56,314 nucleotides of DNA from Rhodothermaceae bacterium bin80. GTDB lineage: Bacteria; Bacteroidota; Rhodothermia; Rhodothermales; Bin80. Positions 47,986-56,314 of this stretch are shown one piece after another. The notes under the pieces are model-generated. The model saw only the letters and a program-made list of their open reading frames with translations, ran no database searches and had not been told where the DNA came from. Position 1 is the stretch's first letter. The number at the start of each line of letters is the position of its first letter. Both the position numbers and the translations under genes were made by a program. The stretch covers positions 1-56,314 of the forward strand of contig MPNB01000012.1 in NCBI GenBank assembly GCA_002238805.1, read 5' to 3'.

Positions 47986-49383
47986 CTAAAAAGTGTAGGA
48001 CACACCAAAGAGCACATTATGCTTGCGTATCCGGTTGTAGTCAACATTGGATTCCCATCTATCCTGATAACGCAGACGCTGAAATTCATATGCGATATCC
48101 AGCGTAAGGACGGAAATACTCGTCCCGAGTCCAGCACTGAATGCGTCTCCAGTAGCCGTCTGCCCGAGAAGTCCAAAACCTTCGATCCTGAACGGCTGTG
48201 GGTCACGCCTGAATCCTGCACGAAGGAACGTGTCTCCTTGAAAATTCCATTCTGCTCCCAAACCTATGCCTTGAACCATTCCCCAATCTGGAGCTGTAGT
48301 CACTCCACTGCCTGTGACCTTCAGGTCCGAAAAATTCTGCCAAGAATAATCTGCCACAAGCGTAACAGCCGGTATAGGGCTCAGAGCAACTCCTGCCCTA
48401 ACGCGGGCAGGCAATCTGACTTTATCCACTCCTACTTGTGTAAGACTTTGCAATTCTACACCCTGCGCACGCACTCCGGTGTTACTGAAGGTGCGCCGCA
48501 GGTTACTCGTAAATTGGTATGTGATTCCTACAGTGATCACATCATACTGCCACTGCAAGCCCAGTACCCCTCCCCAGCTGTTGTATTCTGAGGACCCATC
48601 CCACAACGTAGCCCCATCAACGGATTCATGATCGTAGTCATGAGCATCTTCGCGCAGTATGAATACACCTGTTTCACTGATCTCCTGGCGATCTGTCGAG
48701 CTCCCCCAGGTTCGAGAAATACGCAGCCCAACATGAAAATTTTCGCTCAACTCCAATCCGGCTGCTGAGGAAACGGACTGAATATATCCAGTGCGCTCCC
48801 TCTCAAAAGCCGACCATCGAACAACGATTTCTTCTCCGGGCCTAGGTCGTTCAACAGGATCCGGACGAAATTGGCCGATGTAAGGATCCAGTACATTATC
48901 ATTGCGATCATAATCGCCCAATTGTGCGATCTGATGTAGCATAATCCCTACAGTCAGTGCGCGGTCCCCCAATCTCAATGGGATTGCCCCCCCTATTGTT
49001 GCTAATCGAAATGTGCCCTGACTGTGGGTCCAGTCCGGCTCCGAGAGCGGTTCGCTCCGATATTCATTCGGATCTGCGAAAAAGAGCGACATTCCCGCGT
49101 AATAGCGATTTGGATTCCAATGCTGCGTTTCTGCCCAATCCTGCTGAAACCAGGCCCCGCTTGCAGAAAGCGCCGGACGAGAAAGACTAGCGAGTCCTGC
49201 CGGATTGAGAATCACAGATTCTACAGAACCTGAGAGGGCAGTTACTGCACTGCCCATTCCCCGTGCACGAGCAGTTACTGACTCCTGACGCTCCAGTCCC
49301 TGAACCGATAGTGGCTGCATTACCCCCTGTCCGTATGACAACGGGGCTACAAACAACAACAGTATCGGGAGTCGACGAAACAT
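47986..49383 (-). CDS. FadL/OmpP1-type outer-membrane barrel protein
   Basis: A 465-residue outer-membrane protein with signal peptide (LLLFVAPLSYGQ), the FadL/PorV-family N-terminal pattern ARARGMGSAVTALSGSVESVILNPAGLASL, long alternating strands (YYAGMSLFFADPNEY, ITVGITYQFTSNL, FSAGLGTSISVLTLDIAYEFQRL) and a terminal VLFGVSYTF ending in phenylalanine. FadL-type barrels transport hydrophobic solutes, while PorV-type ones shuttle T9SS cargo; the sequence alone does not decide. It starts 9 bp after the PorV-like gene and lies 66 bp before the lyase gene, all in one operon with the TonB receptor. Confidence 0.85.
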   Translation of the reverse strand: MFRRLPILLLFVAPLSYGQGVMQPLSVQGLERQESVTARARGMGSAVTALSGSVESVILNPAGLASLSRPALSASGAWFQQDWAETQHWNPNRYYAGMSLFFADPNEYRSEPLSEPDWTHSQGTFRLATIGGAIPLRLGDRALTVGIMLHQIAQLGDYDRNDNVLDPYIGQFRPDPVERPRPGEEIVVRWSAFERERTGYIQSVSSAAGLELSENFHVGLRISRTWGSSTDRQEISETGVFILREDAHDYDHESVDGATLWDGSSEYNSWGGVLGLQWQYDVITVGITYQFTSNLRRTFSNTGVRAQGVELQSLTQVGVDKVRLPARVRAGVALSPIPAVTLVADYSWQNFSDLKVTGSGVTTAPDWGMVQGIGLGAEWNFQGDTFLRAGFRRDPQPFRIEGFGLLGQTATGDAFSAGLGTSISVLTLDIAYEFQRLRYQDRWESNVDYNRIRKHNVLFGVSYTF

Positions 49384-49392
49384 GTCTTGACG

Positions 49393-50397
49393 CTAGTCTA
49401 TCGAAAGTGAAAATCCAAGCCGGTGCACCGCTCCAAAGGCCTCGCTCATACTGCTATAGCTGTAATCGAACCCGAGTCCTACAGAAGCTATCGGCTGACG
49501 TATCCCGAGTCCAAAACTGTAGGATGCTATGTCATAATTGTGCTGATACCCGCCCCGTACATGTATGCGCTGCAAAAATGCATACTCCAGTCCCGCAGCC
49601 CACTGTTGATCATAATCATTGGGCTGGATGAGGTCGAAGGTGGCTGTCAAGCGGTTAGCGCCCTGAAATGAAATGAGACCACTGCTACCAATAACATCCA
49701 CTGCACCACCAAGTCGGAACCGTAACGGGACCGGATAGGAGTCTTCACCGAAGGACACCGGTGCACCAAAGTTCATCACAGATGCACCGAGCCGGAGTGA
49801 CCGAAACCCCGTTATGTACGTCATTCCAAAGTCAAATAGAAAAGCATTGGCTTCGGAAAGCCAGAGGCTTTCATGTGCCATCTTGGCCGTGAGGCCGGCA
49901 GAAAACCGATCCGTGAAGGCTCTGGCATATGACACGCCAAGCACCCAACTCCGCAATGAGAAGGTCGTACCCGTCAGACCCGGGTTATACACTTGCGTTC
50001 CCCCCTGGTCAACAAACCCGAGATGATCTACGCGCGTCTCCTGAAAATCCCCCATGTCTGCCATGTAAAAATGTACGCCCGCATGCCCCCAGGATCCAAG
50101 AGATGCACCATAGGCAACACCATAATGCGCCGTATCCAGCAACCAGTCCACCCGATCAATCACGAGACTGTGTCCTGCCGTGCGCGTCAGCCCGGCTGGG
50201 TTCCAGTAGAGCGCATGCGCTCCTTCGGCTATAGCACTGTACGCAGTACCAACGCCCATCGAACGGGCATCGGGGGCCACACTCAGAAATTGCATAGACG
50301 ATGTTCCCACCTTCTGCCCCTGAGCGGTTGGTAAAAACAAACCACTGGCGAACAGAAAGACCAATGCAGCTATGCTGCTTGATGTTCTCCGTCTCAT
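49393..50397 (-). CDS. PorV/PorQ-family outer-membrane protein
   Basis: A 334-residue barrel protein with signal peptide (LFLPTAQGQ) and the PorV/PorQ hallmark MQFLSVAPDARSMGVGTAYSAIAEGAHALYWNPAGL, followed by amphipathic strands (HYGVAYGASLGSWGHAGVHFY; YSFGLGIRQPIASVGLGFDYSYS) and a terminal FSLSID. PorV is the T9SS shuttle protein that takes cargo from the translocon to the attachment complex; paralogues occur next to particular cargo. It overlaps the stop of the 746-residue T9SS cargo gene by 4 bp (ATGA), which suggests it serves that protein (inference). Confidence 0.86.
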   Translation of the reverse strand: MRRRTSSSIAALVFLFASGLFLPTAQGQKVGTSSMQFLSVAPDARSMGVGTAYSAIAEGAHALYWNPAGLTRTAGHSLVIDRVDWLLDTAHYGVAYGASLGSWGHAGVHFYMADMGDFQETRVDHLGFVDQGGTQVYNPGLTGTTFSLRSWVLGVSYARAFTDRFSAGLTAKMAHESLWLSEANAFLFDFGMTYITGFRSLRLGASVMNFGAPVSFGEDSYPVPLRFRLGGAVDVIGSSGLISFQGANRLTATFDLIQPNDYDQQWAAGLEYAFLQRIHVRGGYQHNYDIASYSFGLGIRQPIASVGLGFDYSYSSMSEAFGAVHRLGFSLSID

Positions 50398-52634
50398 TTG
50401 ATCACCGTAAATTTGCCGCGATAGGTTTCCCCGTCGGGAGTCTGTACAACGAAGAAATAGACTCCCGAAGCAATCTCTTGGTCGTTACGGGTTACTTGAA
50501 ACCAGGGGGTGGAATACTGAGATGCATCATGCTCTATCGTATCCACAAGCTGTCCACTGTATGAATAAATCTCGATTGTAGCACGCTCTGGCAACCCATA
50601 AAAGCCAATTTGCTGCGCTGAATTACCACCCCCTCCACTTGTGAAACCACTGCTGAGATGAAAGGGATTAGGCACAGCATGCACTTCGTTCAGCGTTTCA
50701 GCAGCTCCGAGCTTGGAGGTTACTTCCATGAGGTTGGTCTTTCCGCTTTCATTGCCCTGGGCATCCAGGGATGTGACTGCGTACCACTGTGACTCTCCGA
50801 CCGTCGTTTCTGTGTCTATGAACTCGTACAAATCTGCCTCTGTCAGATTATTGGCACTGCCAACAGGAATCTCTGCCAGTGTCTGCCATGGACCGATCGC
50901 CGCCTGTGAGCGCTGAACTCGGTAGGTAACAACTGGACCCGTCAATCTTGGATGTGAAAAAGATTCCTGCGCACGCCCCCAACGCAGAACCGAGTGTGCC
51001 CTGTCGTTATTGGTAATCCTAACAATAGGTGCTGGAGGTGGTGTAGGTATCTGATAAACCCCATTAGGCGGGTTATCTTCCGGCCAGAGAGGCAGCACGG
51101 GTGCCCTGCCTGTGTAGGCATTGTAGGCCATATCGGCCACATCTTTGACGGTTCGGACATCCGAGTTCACATAGTCTGGATAACCAAACTCTCCGATATA
51201 GTTTTCTACAAGTGTTTGACCGGATGCCGGATCAATCACCCGATCTGCAAAATGGGGAACCTCATGCCATGGTAACTGCTCGTCAATTACCTCGCCAAGC
51301 CCCCCACCTTCGTCCCACTCCCCAGGTCCACTGGCAGCACCATAACCAACCACCTCAGCCATTGAGAACTCCAACTTGCCTCCTGGCGGAAGGATATACG
51401 GTCCAAATACAATGTGGTGACCAACCGCCTTGTAGGATTGCCTAAAATTGAATGCTCCGCGTCCAATCCACCTCAGAGAATCGGGATCTTCGGTGCCCGG
51501 TGGCGGAGGGAATACCGTTTCGCGATAGGGGGTGTATGTACCACTCCAGCGTGTGTACGGGACAAGTTTGGGTATCATCTTGTCCTCTCTGGAATTTCCG
51601 CTCTCGACCTTATTCATGAAGGGTTGTTTGAGCGTACTGTCGCTATCAATCATGCGCTCATTCGAAACCCTCGGATCAAGTGCGATCGTGTTACCCTTAG
51701 TGGCCAAGTAGTTGCGATCGTAATACAACATCTGGATACCGGGAGCCTGGGGGGACATCAATCCTCCGCCCTGCTCACCCGTAGCAGCGAAATTCGCAAA
51801 ATATTTTGGGTCTGGCTTGCCGGATTGGGCAAAATCCGCGTTCACACCATTACCCGTGTTAACTACATACCTCAACCAGCGATGCCGGTCGAAATAACCG
51901 CGCAGATCGTTCTTGTACATGAAATCATACTCCCACGTACCATACCACCGCTGAAACCCCATCATTGAAGGTGCCACTCCATAATGAAACCCTATGAGCA
52001 CCTCGTGGAGTGTCTCATTATTATCTGGACTGCCACCCCCGTCCTTATCACCGGTGTTTTCAAACGTGTACTCGAATATGATCAAATCGTCATAGTCTGG
52101 ATAACTCCAAGCGCGACTGGTACGTGTAACAGATATCCCGGTATTGGTGCCCCACTGCGCAATAATGATTTCCTCCGCTTCATTGGGATCATAAGCCGGG
52201 TTCAAACTGCCATCGTCTAATAGCGGATAGTTCTCTATGCGTTCAATGGAAATCGGAAAGGAATACACACCGGCAACAGTGATGGGTATATGCTGCCCGG
52301 ATGATCCACCAAACGAGTACAGGCGCTCGTCGAGATTGAATATGTTCACACCGTCGTACGAGGCTGAAATCGATATTCCGCCTCCAATAATGTTGTGTTG
52401 TCCACTGTACTGCAGACCATCTATGGTCGTAGCTGAATTCCCCGGCCACTCCATGAGTGGGTCTAGGGTAATGTCGTGATCTCTGTAAAACCACTTGCGA
52501 CCGATCTCTCCAGTATTATAGACCGTCTCGTGCAGCATGCCACGACGGTGTACACGCTTGTCCCGCAGGACCTGTGCCTGAGTTTCGGGAAGCACTGCTG
52601 CCGAAATTAGAATGAGCGCGAGGATACGGACCAT
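50394..52634 (-). CDS. Uncharacterised T9SS-sorted surface protein paired with the TonB receptor
   Basis: A 746-residue exported protein of unknown function (signal ending ETQAQ). The middle has no domain I recognise but is rich in Trp, Tyr and Gly, with strings such as GRKWFYRDHDITLDPLMEWPG and PYILPPGGKLEFSMAEVVGYGA, suggesting beta-sheet and carbohydrate or protein binding. Residues about 555-650 look like a fibronectin-III fold (RVQRSQAAIGPWQTL...SQWYAVTSLDAQGNES). A T9SS domain ends it (VPNPFHLSSG, IEIYSYSGQLVDTI, GKFTVIK). It starts 24 bp after the TonB-receptor gene, the place usually held by SusD, and is followed by two PorV/FadL-like barrels. A surface glycan-binding partner is the natural guess. 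Confidence 0.8.
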   Translation of the reverse strand: MVRILALILISAAVLPETQAQVLRDKRVHRRGMLHETVYNTGEIGRKWFYRDHDITLDPLMEWPGNSATTIDGLQYSGQHNIIGGGISISASYDGVNIFNLDERLYSFGGSSGQHIPITVAGVYSFPISIERIENYPLLDDGSLNPAYDPNEAEEIIIAQWGTNTGISVTRTSRAWSYPDYDDLIIFEYTFENTGDKDGGGSPDNNETLHEVLIGFHYGVAPSMMGFQRWYGTWEYDFMYKNDLRGYFDRHRWLRYVVNTGNGVNADFAQSGKPDPKYFANFAATGEQGGGLMSPQAPGIQMLYYDRNYLATKGNTIALDPRVSNERMIDSDSTLKQPFMNKVESGNSREDKMIPKLVPYTRWSGTYTPYRETVFPPPPGTEDPDSLRWIGRGAFNFRQSYKAVGHHIVFGPYILPPGGKLEFSMAEVVGYGAASGPGEWDEGGGLGEVIDEQLPWHEVPHFADRVIDPASGQTLVENYIGEFGYPDYVNSDVRTVKDVADMAYNAYTGRAPVLPLWPEDNPPNGVYQIPTPPPAPIVRITNNDRAHSVLRWGRAQESFSHPRLTGPVVTYRVQRSQAAIGPWQTLAEIPVGSANNLTEADLYEFIDTETTVGESQWYAVTSLDAQGNESGKTNLMEVTSKLGAAETLNEVHAVPNPFHLSSGFTSGGGGNSAQQIGFYGLPERATIEIYSYSGQLVDTIEHDASQYSTPWFQVTRNDQEIASGVYFFVVQTPDGETYRGKFTVIK

Positions 52635-52658
52635 TTTATTATTATGCCGTAAGTGGTA

Positions 52659-55484
52659 TCACATGTTTATGACAACGCCAACCCGTATTGAACGGGGAGC
52701 ATTGTTGTAAATACGAAACGTCTGCACGGCAGCAAGATCAGGGTTGTTGCTGTCTGGCAGAGCGTATTCTATGTCTTCTCCATTCTCATAGCGACGTAGT
52801 GTCTCAGAATCCAGGAAAACCCTGTTATAATGGAATACGCGTGCATTAAAGAGGTTGAATATCTCAGCGAAAACATCCAGTTGTGCAATACCAGCACGAA
52901 TGGTTTTAGTGATCTTGAGATCCGTGTTGTGTTCCCAGGGGGTACGTTCTGTATTCAACTTTGCAAAATTGTCCCCCAACAATTCACTGGGTGTATACGG
53001 CCTGCCACTTCGGGAATCATGGAGAAAGTTTATCCGAAGACGACTTAACGGGTATCCGCCAGCGATCCTTGGACCCCATTCATGTGGGAGGTTGATCCCG
53101 GCAATCAACACGAGCGCGTGTGTGCGGTCAAAATTGAGAAGTATATCACGTGGACTGGGAGCTTGTGTCTGTTCGTCGGTTTCGTCAATGATCGGACTGC
53201 GCCCCGTTGGGGTTGAGTTCTTTCCGGTAGCTACTGAAAAGTGATAGCGCACTGATCCAGAAATAAACCCTCTGCGCTTATTCAGGCGTAGACTGAAACC
53301 ACGAATGTTTGCGTAATCCCGATTACCCAGTGACTCATAAAGATTATCATTGGAGTCGATGTAGACCACACGTTGAATCAGGTTTTTAACGTCTTTGTAG
53401 TATCCACTCACATCCAATGTGAATCCGCGAGCTACCCCCAGCACCAGGCCGACATCGTAGCTCTTGGTTTCCTCCGGCTTTAAGAGGGGATTACCGAGCC
53501 GTCTTGGCTCCACCGTCCCCAGGTTTTCGTTGAAGAGTGTTGTTCTGCTACCAATCAGACTCTCTAGACCAGGACGCTTGAGGTAGCTGCCATAATTGAG
53601 ATGAAAGACTGCCCGCTCACTGATCGGAAAAGAAAATCCAAGCCGCGGCTGTAGGCGCGCTACGATTGGCGTCTCTTCGGTCGCAGCGCTGGTTTCACTG
53701 ATGAGCGCGGGGTTTGTAGGATCCCTGAATGGAGAGAACGTGTCTGTGTAGTACTGGACATTCTGATCATAGAAGTCAAAGCGCAGTCCCACATTTGTGA
53801 TCATTCCCTGAAATTCCATCTTATCCTGAACATAGATGGCCCCTTCGTACGGGCTGGCTTGAAAAAATTCCTGCACAGCACTGGATCGGGAAGAATGATT
53901 CAGACGATTCTCAACATTTATATCGTACAGGTTGCCTTGGATACCAGCTTTAATTTCGTGATTATTGGAAACCTGGCTGGTAATGAATCCGACTGCGGAA
54001 TACGTCCAGGATTCTTCGTCGAAAAAATCATCATCCATGACTCCGGTTCGGAATCCATCCTCCCAATAAAGTCTTTCCCAGACGGATCCATCTGTGATAT
54101 CATCTCGAAACCGGTTCGGATCAATTACATCCACACCTTCGCTGAGCTTGGTCCGCATCCCGTTCACGGTTAGTTCGTAGTAGGTCCGATCATTCAGAAC
54201 ATGAGAGTAGACCAACCCTATACCGGCACTTTTGTCCAGCACCTTGTTCGCACCGATTACACGATCATAGACCCACCTGTAGAAGCCACCGGAGGAAGAG
54301 CTAAACTCCTGCTGGTAGACACTACCATACATTCCACTCAACTTCAATTTCTTGCCTGGCCCGGGCTTCGTGACAAGATTGCCCATAACCTGCATTTGCC
54401 TATCGGCTTCCGGCGTTGGCAGCATAGGCCATACCCTATTGATCTGGGTTGCTACAAAGAGGCGGCTGTTCTGGGAGATCGGACCACCGAGTGTAAAGTC
54501 GATGAGTGCATCCCACCGGTCATTGTACTGATACCCGACATCACGATGCGTCCGCTGCCACAGGTCGTATGCGAGCTGTGCACCTTCGTCAGGATCAACC
54601 CTAGAGCCAAAGCCACGACCTACTGCCCCCTGCCATCTCGGTTTGTCGTCATTTTCTGGGTCAGGCGCTTTCCACCACTCCAGGTTATTCATCAGGCGGA
54701 TATAGGGATTATTCGCCGGATCAAACACACTTCCTCCGAAATGCTTATAGTTAGGGGTACGTGTACGAATTTCAGCTCGACTGCTCCATGATTCTCCTCC
54801 CTCCTTGGTGGAGATATTGATAACTCCACTCATGGCGTTGCCATATTCGGCCGCAAACCCACTCGTAATGACCTCTACTTCTTCCACTGCACTCAGCATG
54901 GGCGTGAATGAGCGCGATGAGTTCAAGGGGTTTACGATCCCCATGCCAGCCAGCACATAGAGTTCTTCGTTGGATCGTCCACCTCTGAAGTGCCCATCAT
55001 TCACTTCTGCCTGAAGTCCAAGCACATCAGACAGGTCGGTAATACCGGCAATCTGTTCGACGTCCTCTGGACGGATAATTTCCAGTGTGGCTGTCTGATC
55101 GACTTCTACATCCGGGCGCACAGCAATCACGAGTAGTTCTTCTTCTTCGGTCAGAGATTCTTCAAGAATGAAATCAACCGTTGTCGTCTTGTTGATATTA
55201 ACGATGACCTCAGATTGAGTTACGGTTCGGAATCCGATAAAGGATGCTCGCAGACCGTAGGTACCTGGCTCCACATTCAGAATAAAGAATCGACCATCCA
55301 GACCTGTGGATGCTCCCCTGGTCGTGCCCACAATAACCACGTTCACGCCGACCATCGCTTCCCCCGCTTCGTCTGTAACGACCCCCGTGATTTTACCGGA
55401 TTGGGCGCTTACGGAAGTGGCTGTCAGGAGGTACACAAGACCAAGCACAACCGCGTATGTAATACCTCGAACGTGCTGCTTCAT
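52659..55484 (-). CDS. TonB-dependent outer-membrane receptor (SusC-like N-terminal domain), probable alginate oligomer importer
   Basis: A 941-residue transporter with signal peptide (TATSVSAQ), an N-terminal carboxypeptidase-D-like regulatory domain (GKITGVVTDEAGEAMVGVNVVI...RGASTGLDGRFFILNVEPGTYGLRASFIGF), a plug with VDQTATLEIIRPEDVEQIAG and AGMGIVNPLN...VEEVEVITSGFAAEYGNAMSGVINISTKEG, and a C-terminal 22-strand-type barrel ending RVGVVINM. The TonB box region near 100-130 is acidic (EESLTEEEELLVIAVRPDV). It uses proton-motive force from TonB-ExbBD, not encoded here. The ATG at 55484 is chosen over a GTG at 55496. First gene of its operon. Ligand is inferred from the linked lyases. Confidence 0.92.
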   Translation of the reverse strand: MKQHVRGITYAVVLGLVYLLTATSVSAQSGKITGVVTDEAGEAMVGVNVVIVGTTRGASTGLDGRFFILNVEPGTYGLRASFIGFRTVTQSEVIVNINKTTTVDFILEESLTEEEELLVIAVRPDVEVDQTATLEIIRPEDVEQIAGITDLSDVLGLQAEVNDGHFRGGRSNEELYVLAGMGIVNPLNSSRSFTPMLSAVEEVEVITSGFAAEYGNAMSGVINISTKEGGESWSSRAEIRTRTPNYKHFGGSVFDPANNPYIRLMNNLEWWKAPDPENDDKPRWQGAVGRGFGSRVDPDEGAQLAYDLWQRTHRDVGYQYNDRWDALIDFTLGGPISQNSRLFVATQINRVWPMLPTPEADRQMQVMGNLVTKPGPGKKLKLSGMYGSVYQQEFSSSSGGFYRWVYDRVIGANKVLDKSAGIGLVYSHVLNDRTYYELTVNGMRTKLSEGVDVIDPNRFRDDITDGSVWERLYWEDGFRTGVMDDDFFDEESWTYSAVGFITSQVSNNHEIKAGIQGNLYDINVENRLNHSSRSSAVQEFFQASPYEGAIYVQDKMEFQGMITNVGLRFDFYDQNVQYYTDTFSPFRDPTNPALISETSAATEETPIVARLQPRLGFSFPISERAVFHLNYGSYLKRPGLESLIGSRTTLFNENLGTVEPRRLGNPLLKPEETKSYDVGLVLGVARGFTLDVSGYYKDVKNLIQRVVYIDSNDNLYESLGNRDYANIRGFSLRLNKRRGFISGSVRYHFSVATGKNSTPTGRSPIIDETDEQTQAPSPRDILLNFDRTHALVLIAGINLPHEWGPRIAGGYPLSRLRINFLHDSRSGRPYTPSELLGDNFAKLNTERTPWEHNTDLKITKTIRAGIAQLDVFAEIFNLFNARVFHYNRVFLDSETLRRYENGEDIEYALPDSNNPDLAAVQTFRIYNNAPRSIRVGVVINM

Positions 55485-55504
55485 AACCGATTGCACACTA
55501 TGCT

Positions 55505-55526
55505 ATATGTAGGATGTCATACATAT
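55505..55526 (-). promoter_or_regulatory. Inverted repeat upstream of the TonB-receptor gene
   Basis: ATATGTA, 8-nt centre, TACATAT: a 7-bp dyad 21 bp upstream of the receptor start. On the minus strand it reads ATATGTATGACATCC, sharing TGTATGA and the following T with the palindrome at 45101 and the site at 31289. A likely binding site for a common regulator, probably the GntR protein. Confidence 0.5.
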
Positions 55527-55950
55527 TTTAACCATTTTTGATCACACATGCAAATAGTTAAGTCATGAATCTCCGAACTATGAACTACACCAAGGCGAAT
55601 CTTAGGGAATACTCTCGTATCCGTACGAGAATCCTATATTAATCTTGAGTGCGTTTGTGTTTGGAAATTGTGCCAGGTTAGCGGACACAAATGTTCGATT
55701 GAGGAGTGCATGACGAAGGTGGGGGCCAAATTGGTGAGGGGATTGCGATCTTCCGCTTCCTGTTTCCTGTCAGAACAAAGATGCTCAGATTTGTTCAATC
55801 CCGAATGGGAATGGTATCAGTCTGAGTGATGCTGTAATCCCCTTACGTACGGCAAGAACTAGACCAAACTACAGTCTGGTTCAGCCTTTCCAGATACTTC
55901 CCGAATCGAAAAAATCTCAGGATCGGATACTCAGAGTGTACAATTCCCGA
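55527..55950. other. Intergenic region upstream of the TonB receptor
   Basis: No gene seen. A perfect 7-bp inverted repeat with a 4-nt loop (TCTCGTA-TCCG-TACGAGA, 55613-55630) is followed by an AT-rich tract; it could be an operator or a small terminator. The remaining sequence shows no long frame on either strand. Confidence 0.45.
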
Positions 55951-56098
55951 TTATTGCCTTAAATACTGGAGTGCACGCTTGGCCGTTGCATCACCAGTCA
56001 GCCCGTAGAAATATGTGCCTGTACTGAGGCCGTCTGCATGCAGGATAGTCGTATGCTTACGTTTGTAGCACTATACCCCGAAAGATATCATAGGCATG
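55951..56098 (-). pseudogene. Decayed C-terminal T9SS sorting domain
   Basis: The minus strand from 56070 to 55951 reads KHTTILHADGLSTGTYFYGL then TGDATAKRALQYLRQ and a stop, a clear match to the end of a type A T9SS sorting domain (usually D-x-L-x-x-G-x-Y-F-Y). The preceding part of that domain appears in another frame (AYDIFRGIVLQ at 56098-56057, like VYDILGREV), with a stop in the original frame at 56071-56073. So a T9SS-exported protein once ended here and has decayed by frameshift. No PNPF string or upstream body remains visible. Confidence 0.6.
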
Positions 56099-56109
56099 AC
56101 AGATTACTC

Positions 56110-56314
56110 AGCCAGGCCTTATTGTACTGAACCGTATTTTTAATTATCAAATCAGGTTAGCACCCATGGGTGATGAGATTCCCCCAGGCGACTTGACGAC
56201 GCCTTGATGAGATTCAGCCCTGCGTAGCAGAGACCGGAGGCATATCACCTACGGGAGCTTCGACCCAAGGCCGGGGCTGTAGCATGCCTTCCAGACGTGA
56301 GATACGACTATCAA
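56110..56314. other. Structured, gene-free window edge
   Basis: No coding frame recognised. An 11-bp direct repeat (TGATGAGATTC at 56171 and 56205) flanks an inverted repeat AGGCG/CGCCT (56186-56204). This could be the start of a structured RNA, intron or mobile-element end that continues past the window. Nothing more can be said from the part visible. Confidence 0.25.

Overview
The window looks like a chromosomal segment of a marine, polysaccharide-degrading member of the FCB group, most likely Rhodothermota or Balneolota. The evidence is seen directly: at least five secreted proteins end in type IX secretion (T9SS) sorting domains (PNPF followed by a YDxLGxxV-type strand), there are PorV/FadL-type outer-membrane barrels, a TonB-dependent receptor with a carboxypeptidase-like N-terminal domain but no SusD, DUF1343/NamZ, and many lipoprotein sulfatases. 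The species cannot be fixed from the sequence alone.

Left part (1-16 kb): an outer-membrane barrel, a lipoprotein sulfatase, a small decayed reading frame (3183-3389), 6-phosphogluconate dehydrogenase with a nucleoside hydrolase, an orphan mreD, a small membrane protein, ndk-namZ, a second sulfatase followed by a large M14 metallopeptidase, a Tat-exported Gfo/Idh oxidoreductase, and lipA divergent from a lysine 6-aminotransferase gene. Centre-left (16.9-25 kb): gyrA, an aspartate-family operon (thrA-dapB-dapA on the minus strand), tRNA-Ala(GGC) and a small membrane protein. Then comes an AT-richer stretch with a third sulfatase (25.7-27.1 kb), followed by two arylsulfotransferase-like beta-propeller proteins (27.3-30.7 kb).

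Right part (31.3-55.5 kb): a roughly 24 kb alginate-utilisation locus. On the plus strand lie a PL17-type oligoalginate lyase, an SDR probably reducing the unsaturated uronate product, a complete DctP-DctQ-DctM TRAP transporter and a GntR/FadR-type regulator. Converging on these from the right are two minus-strand operons. One encodes a TonB-dependent receptor, an uncharacterised 746-residue T9SS protein, two PorV/FadL-like barrels and a heparinase II/III-type lyase. The other encodes a duplicated beta-helix protein, a PL6 alginate lyase and a PL6 enzyme fused to a second beta-helix domain.

Working model (inference): surface PL6 and heparinase-type lyases cut alginate, the TonB receptor imports oligomers without a SusD partner, PL17 yields monomers in the periplasm, the TRAP system takes them across the inner membrane, and the SDR reduces 4-deoxy-L-erythro-5-hexoseulose uronate (DEH) to 2-keto-3-deoxygluconate (KDG). 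A shared half-site (TGTATGA followed by a variable pyrimidine-purine-T) occurs upstream of three of these transcription units and may be the GntR operator. KDG kinase and KDPG aldolase are not in the window.
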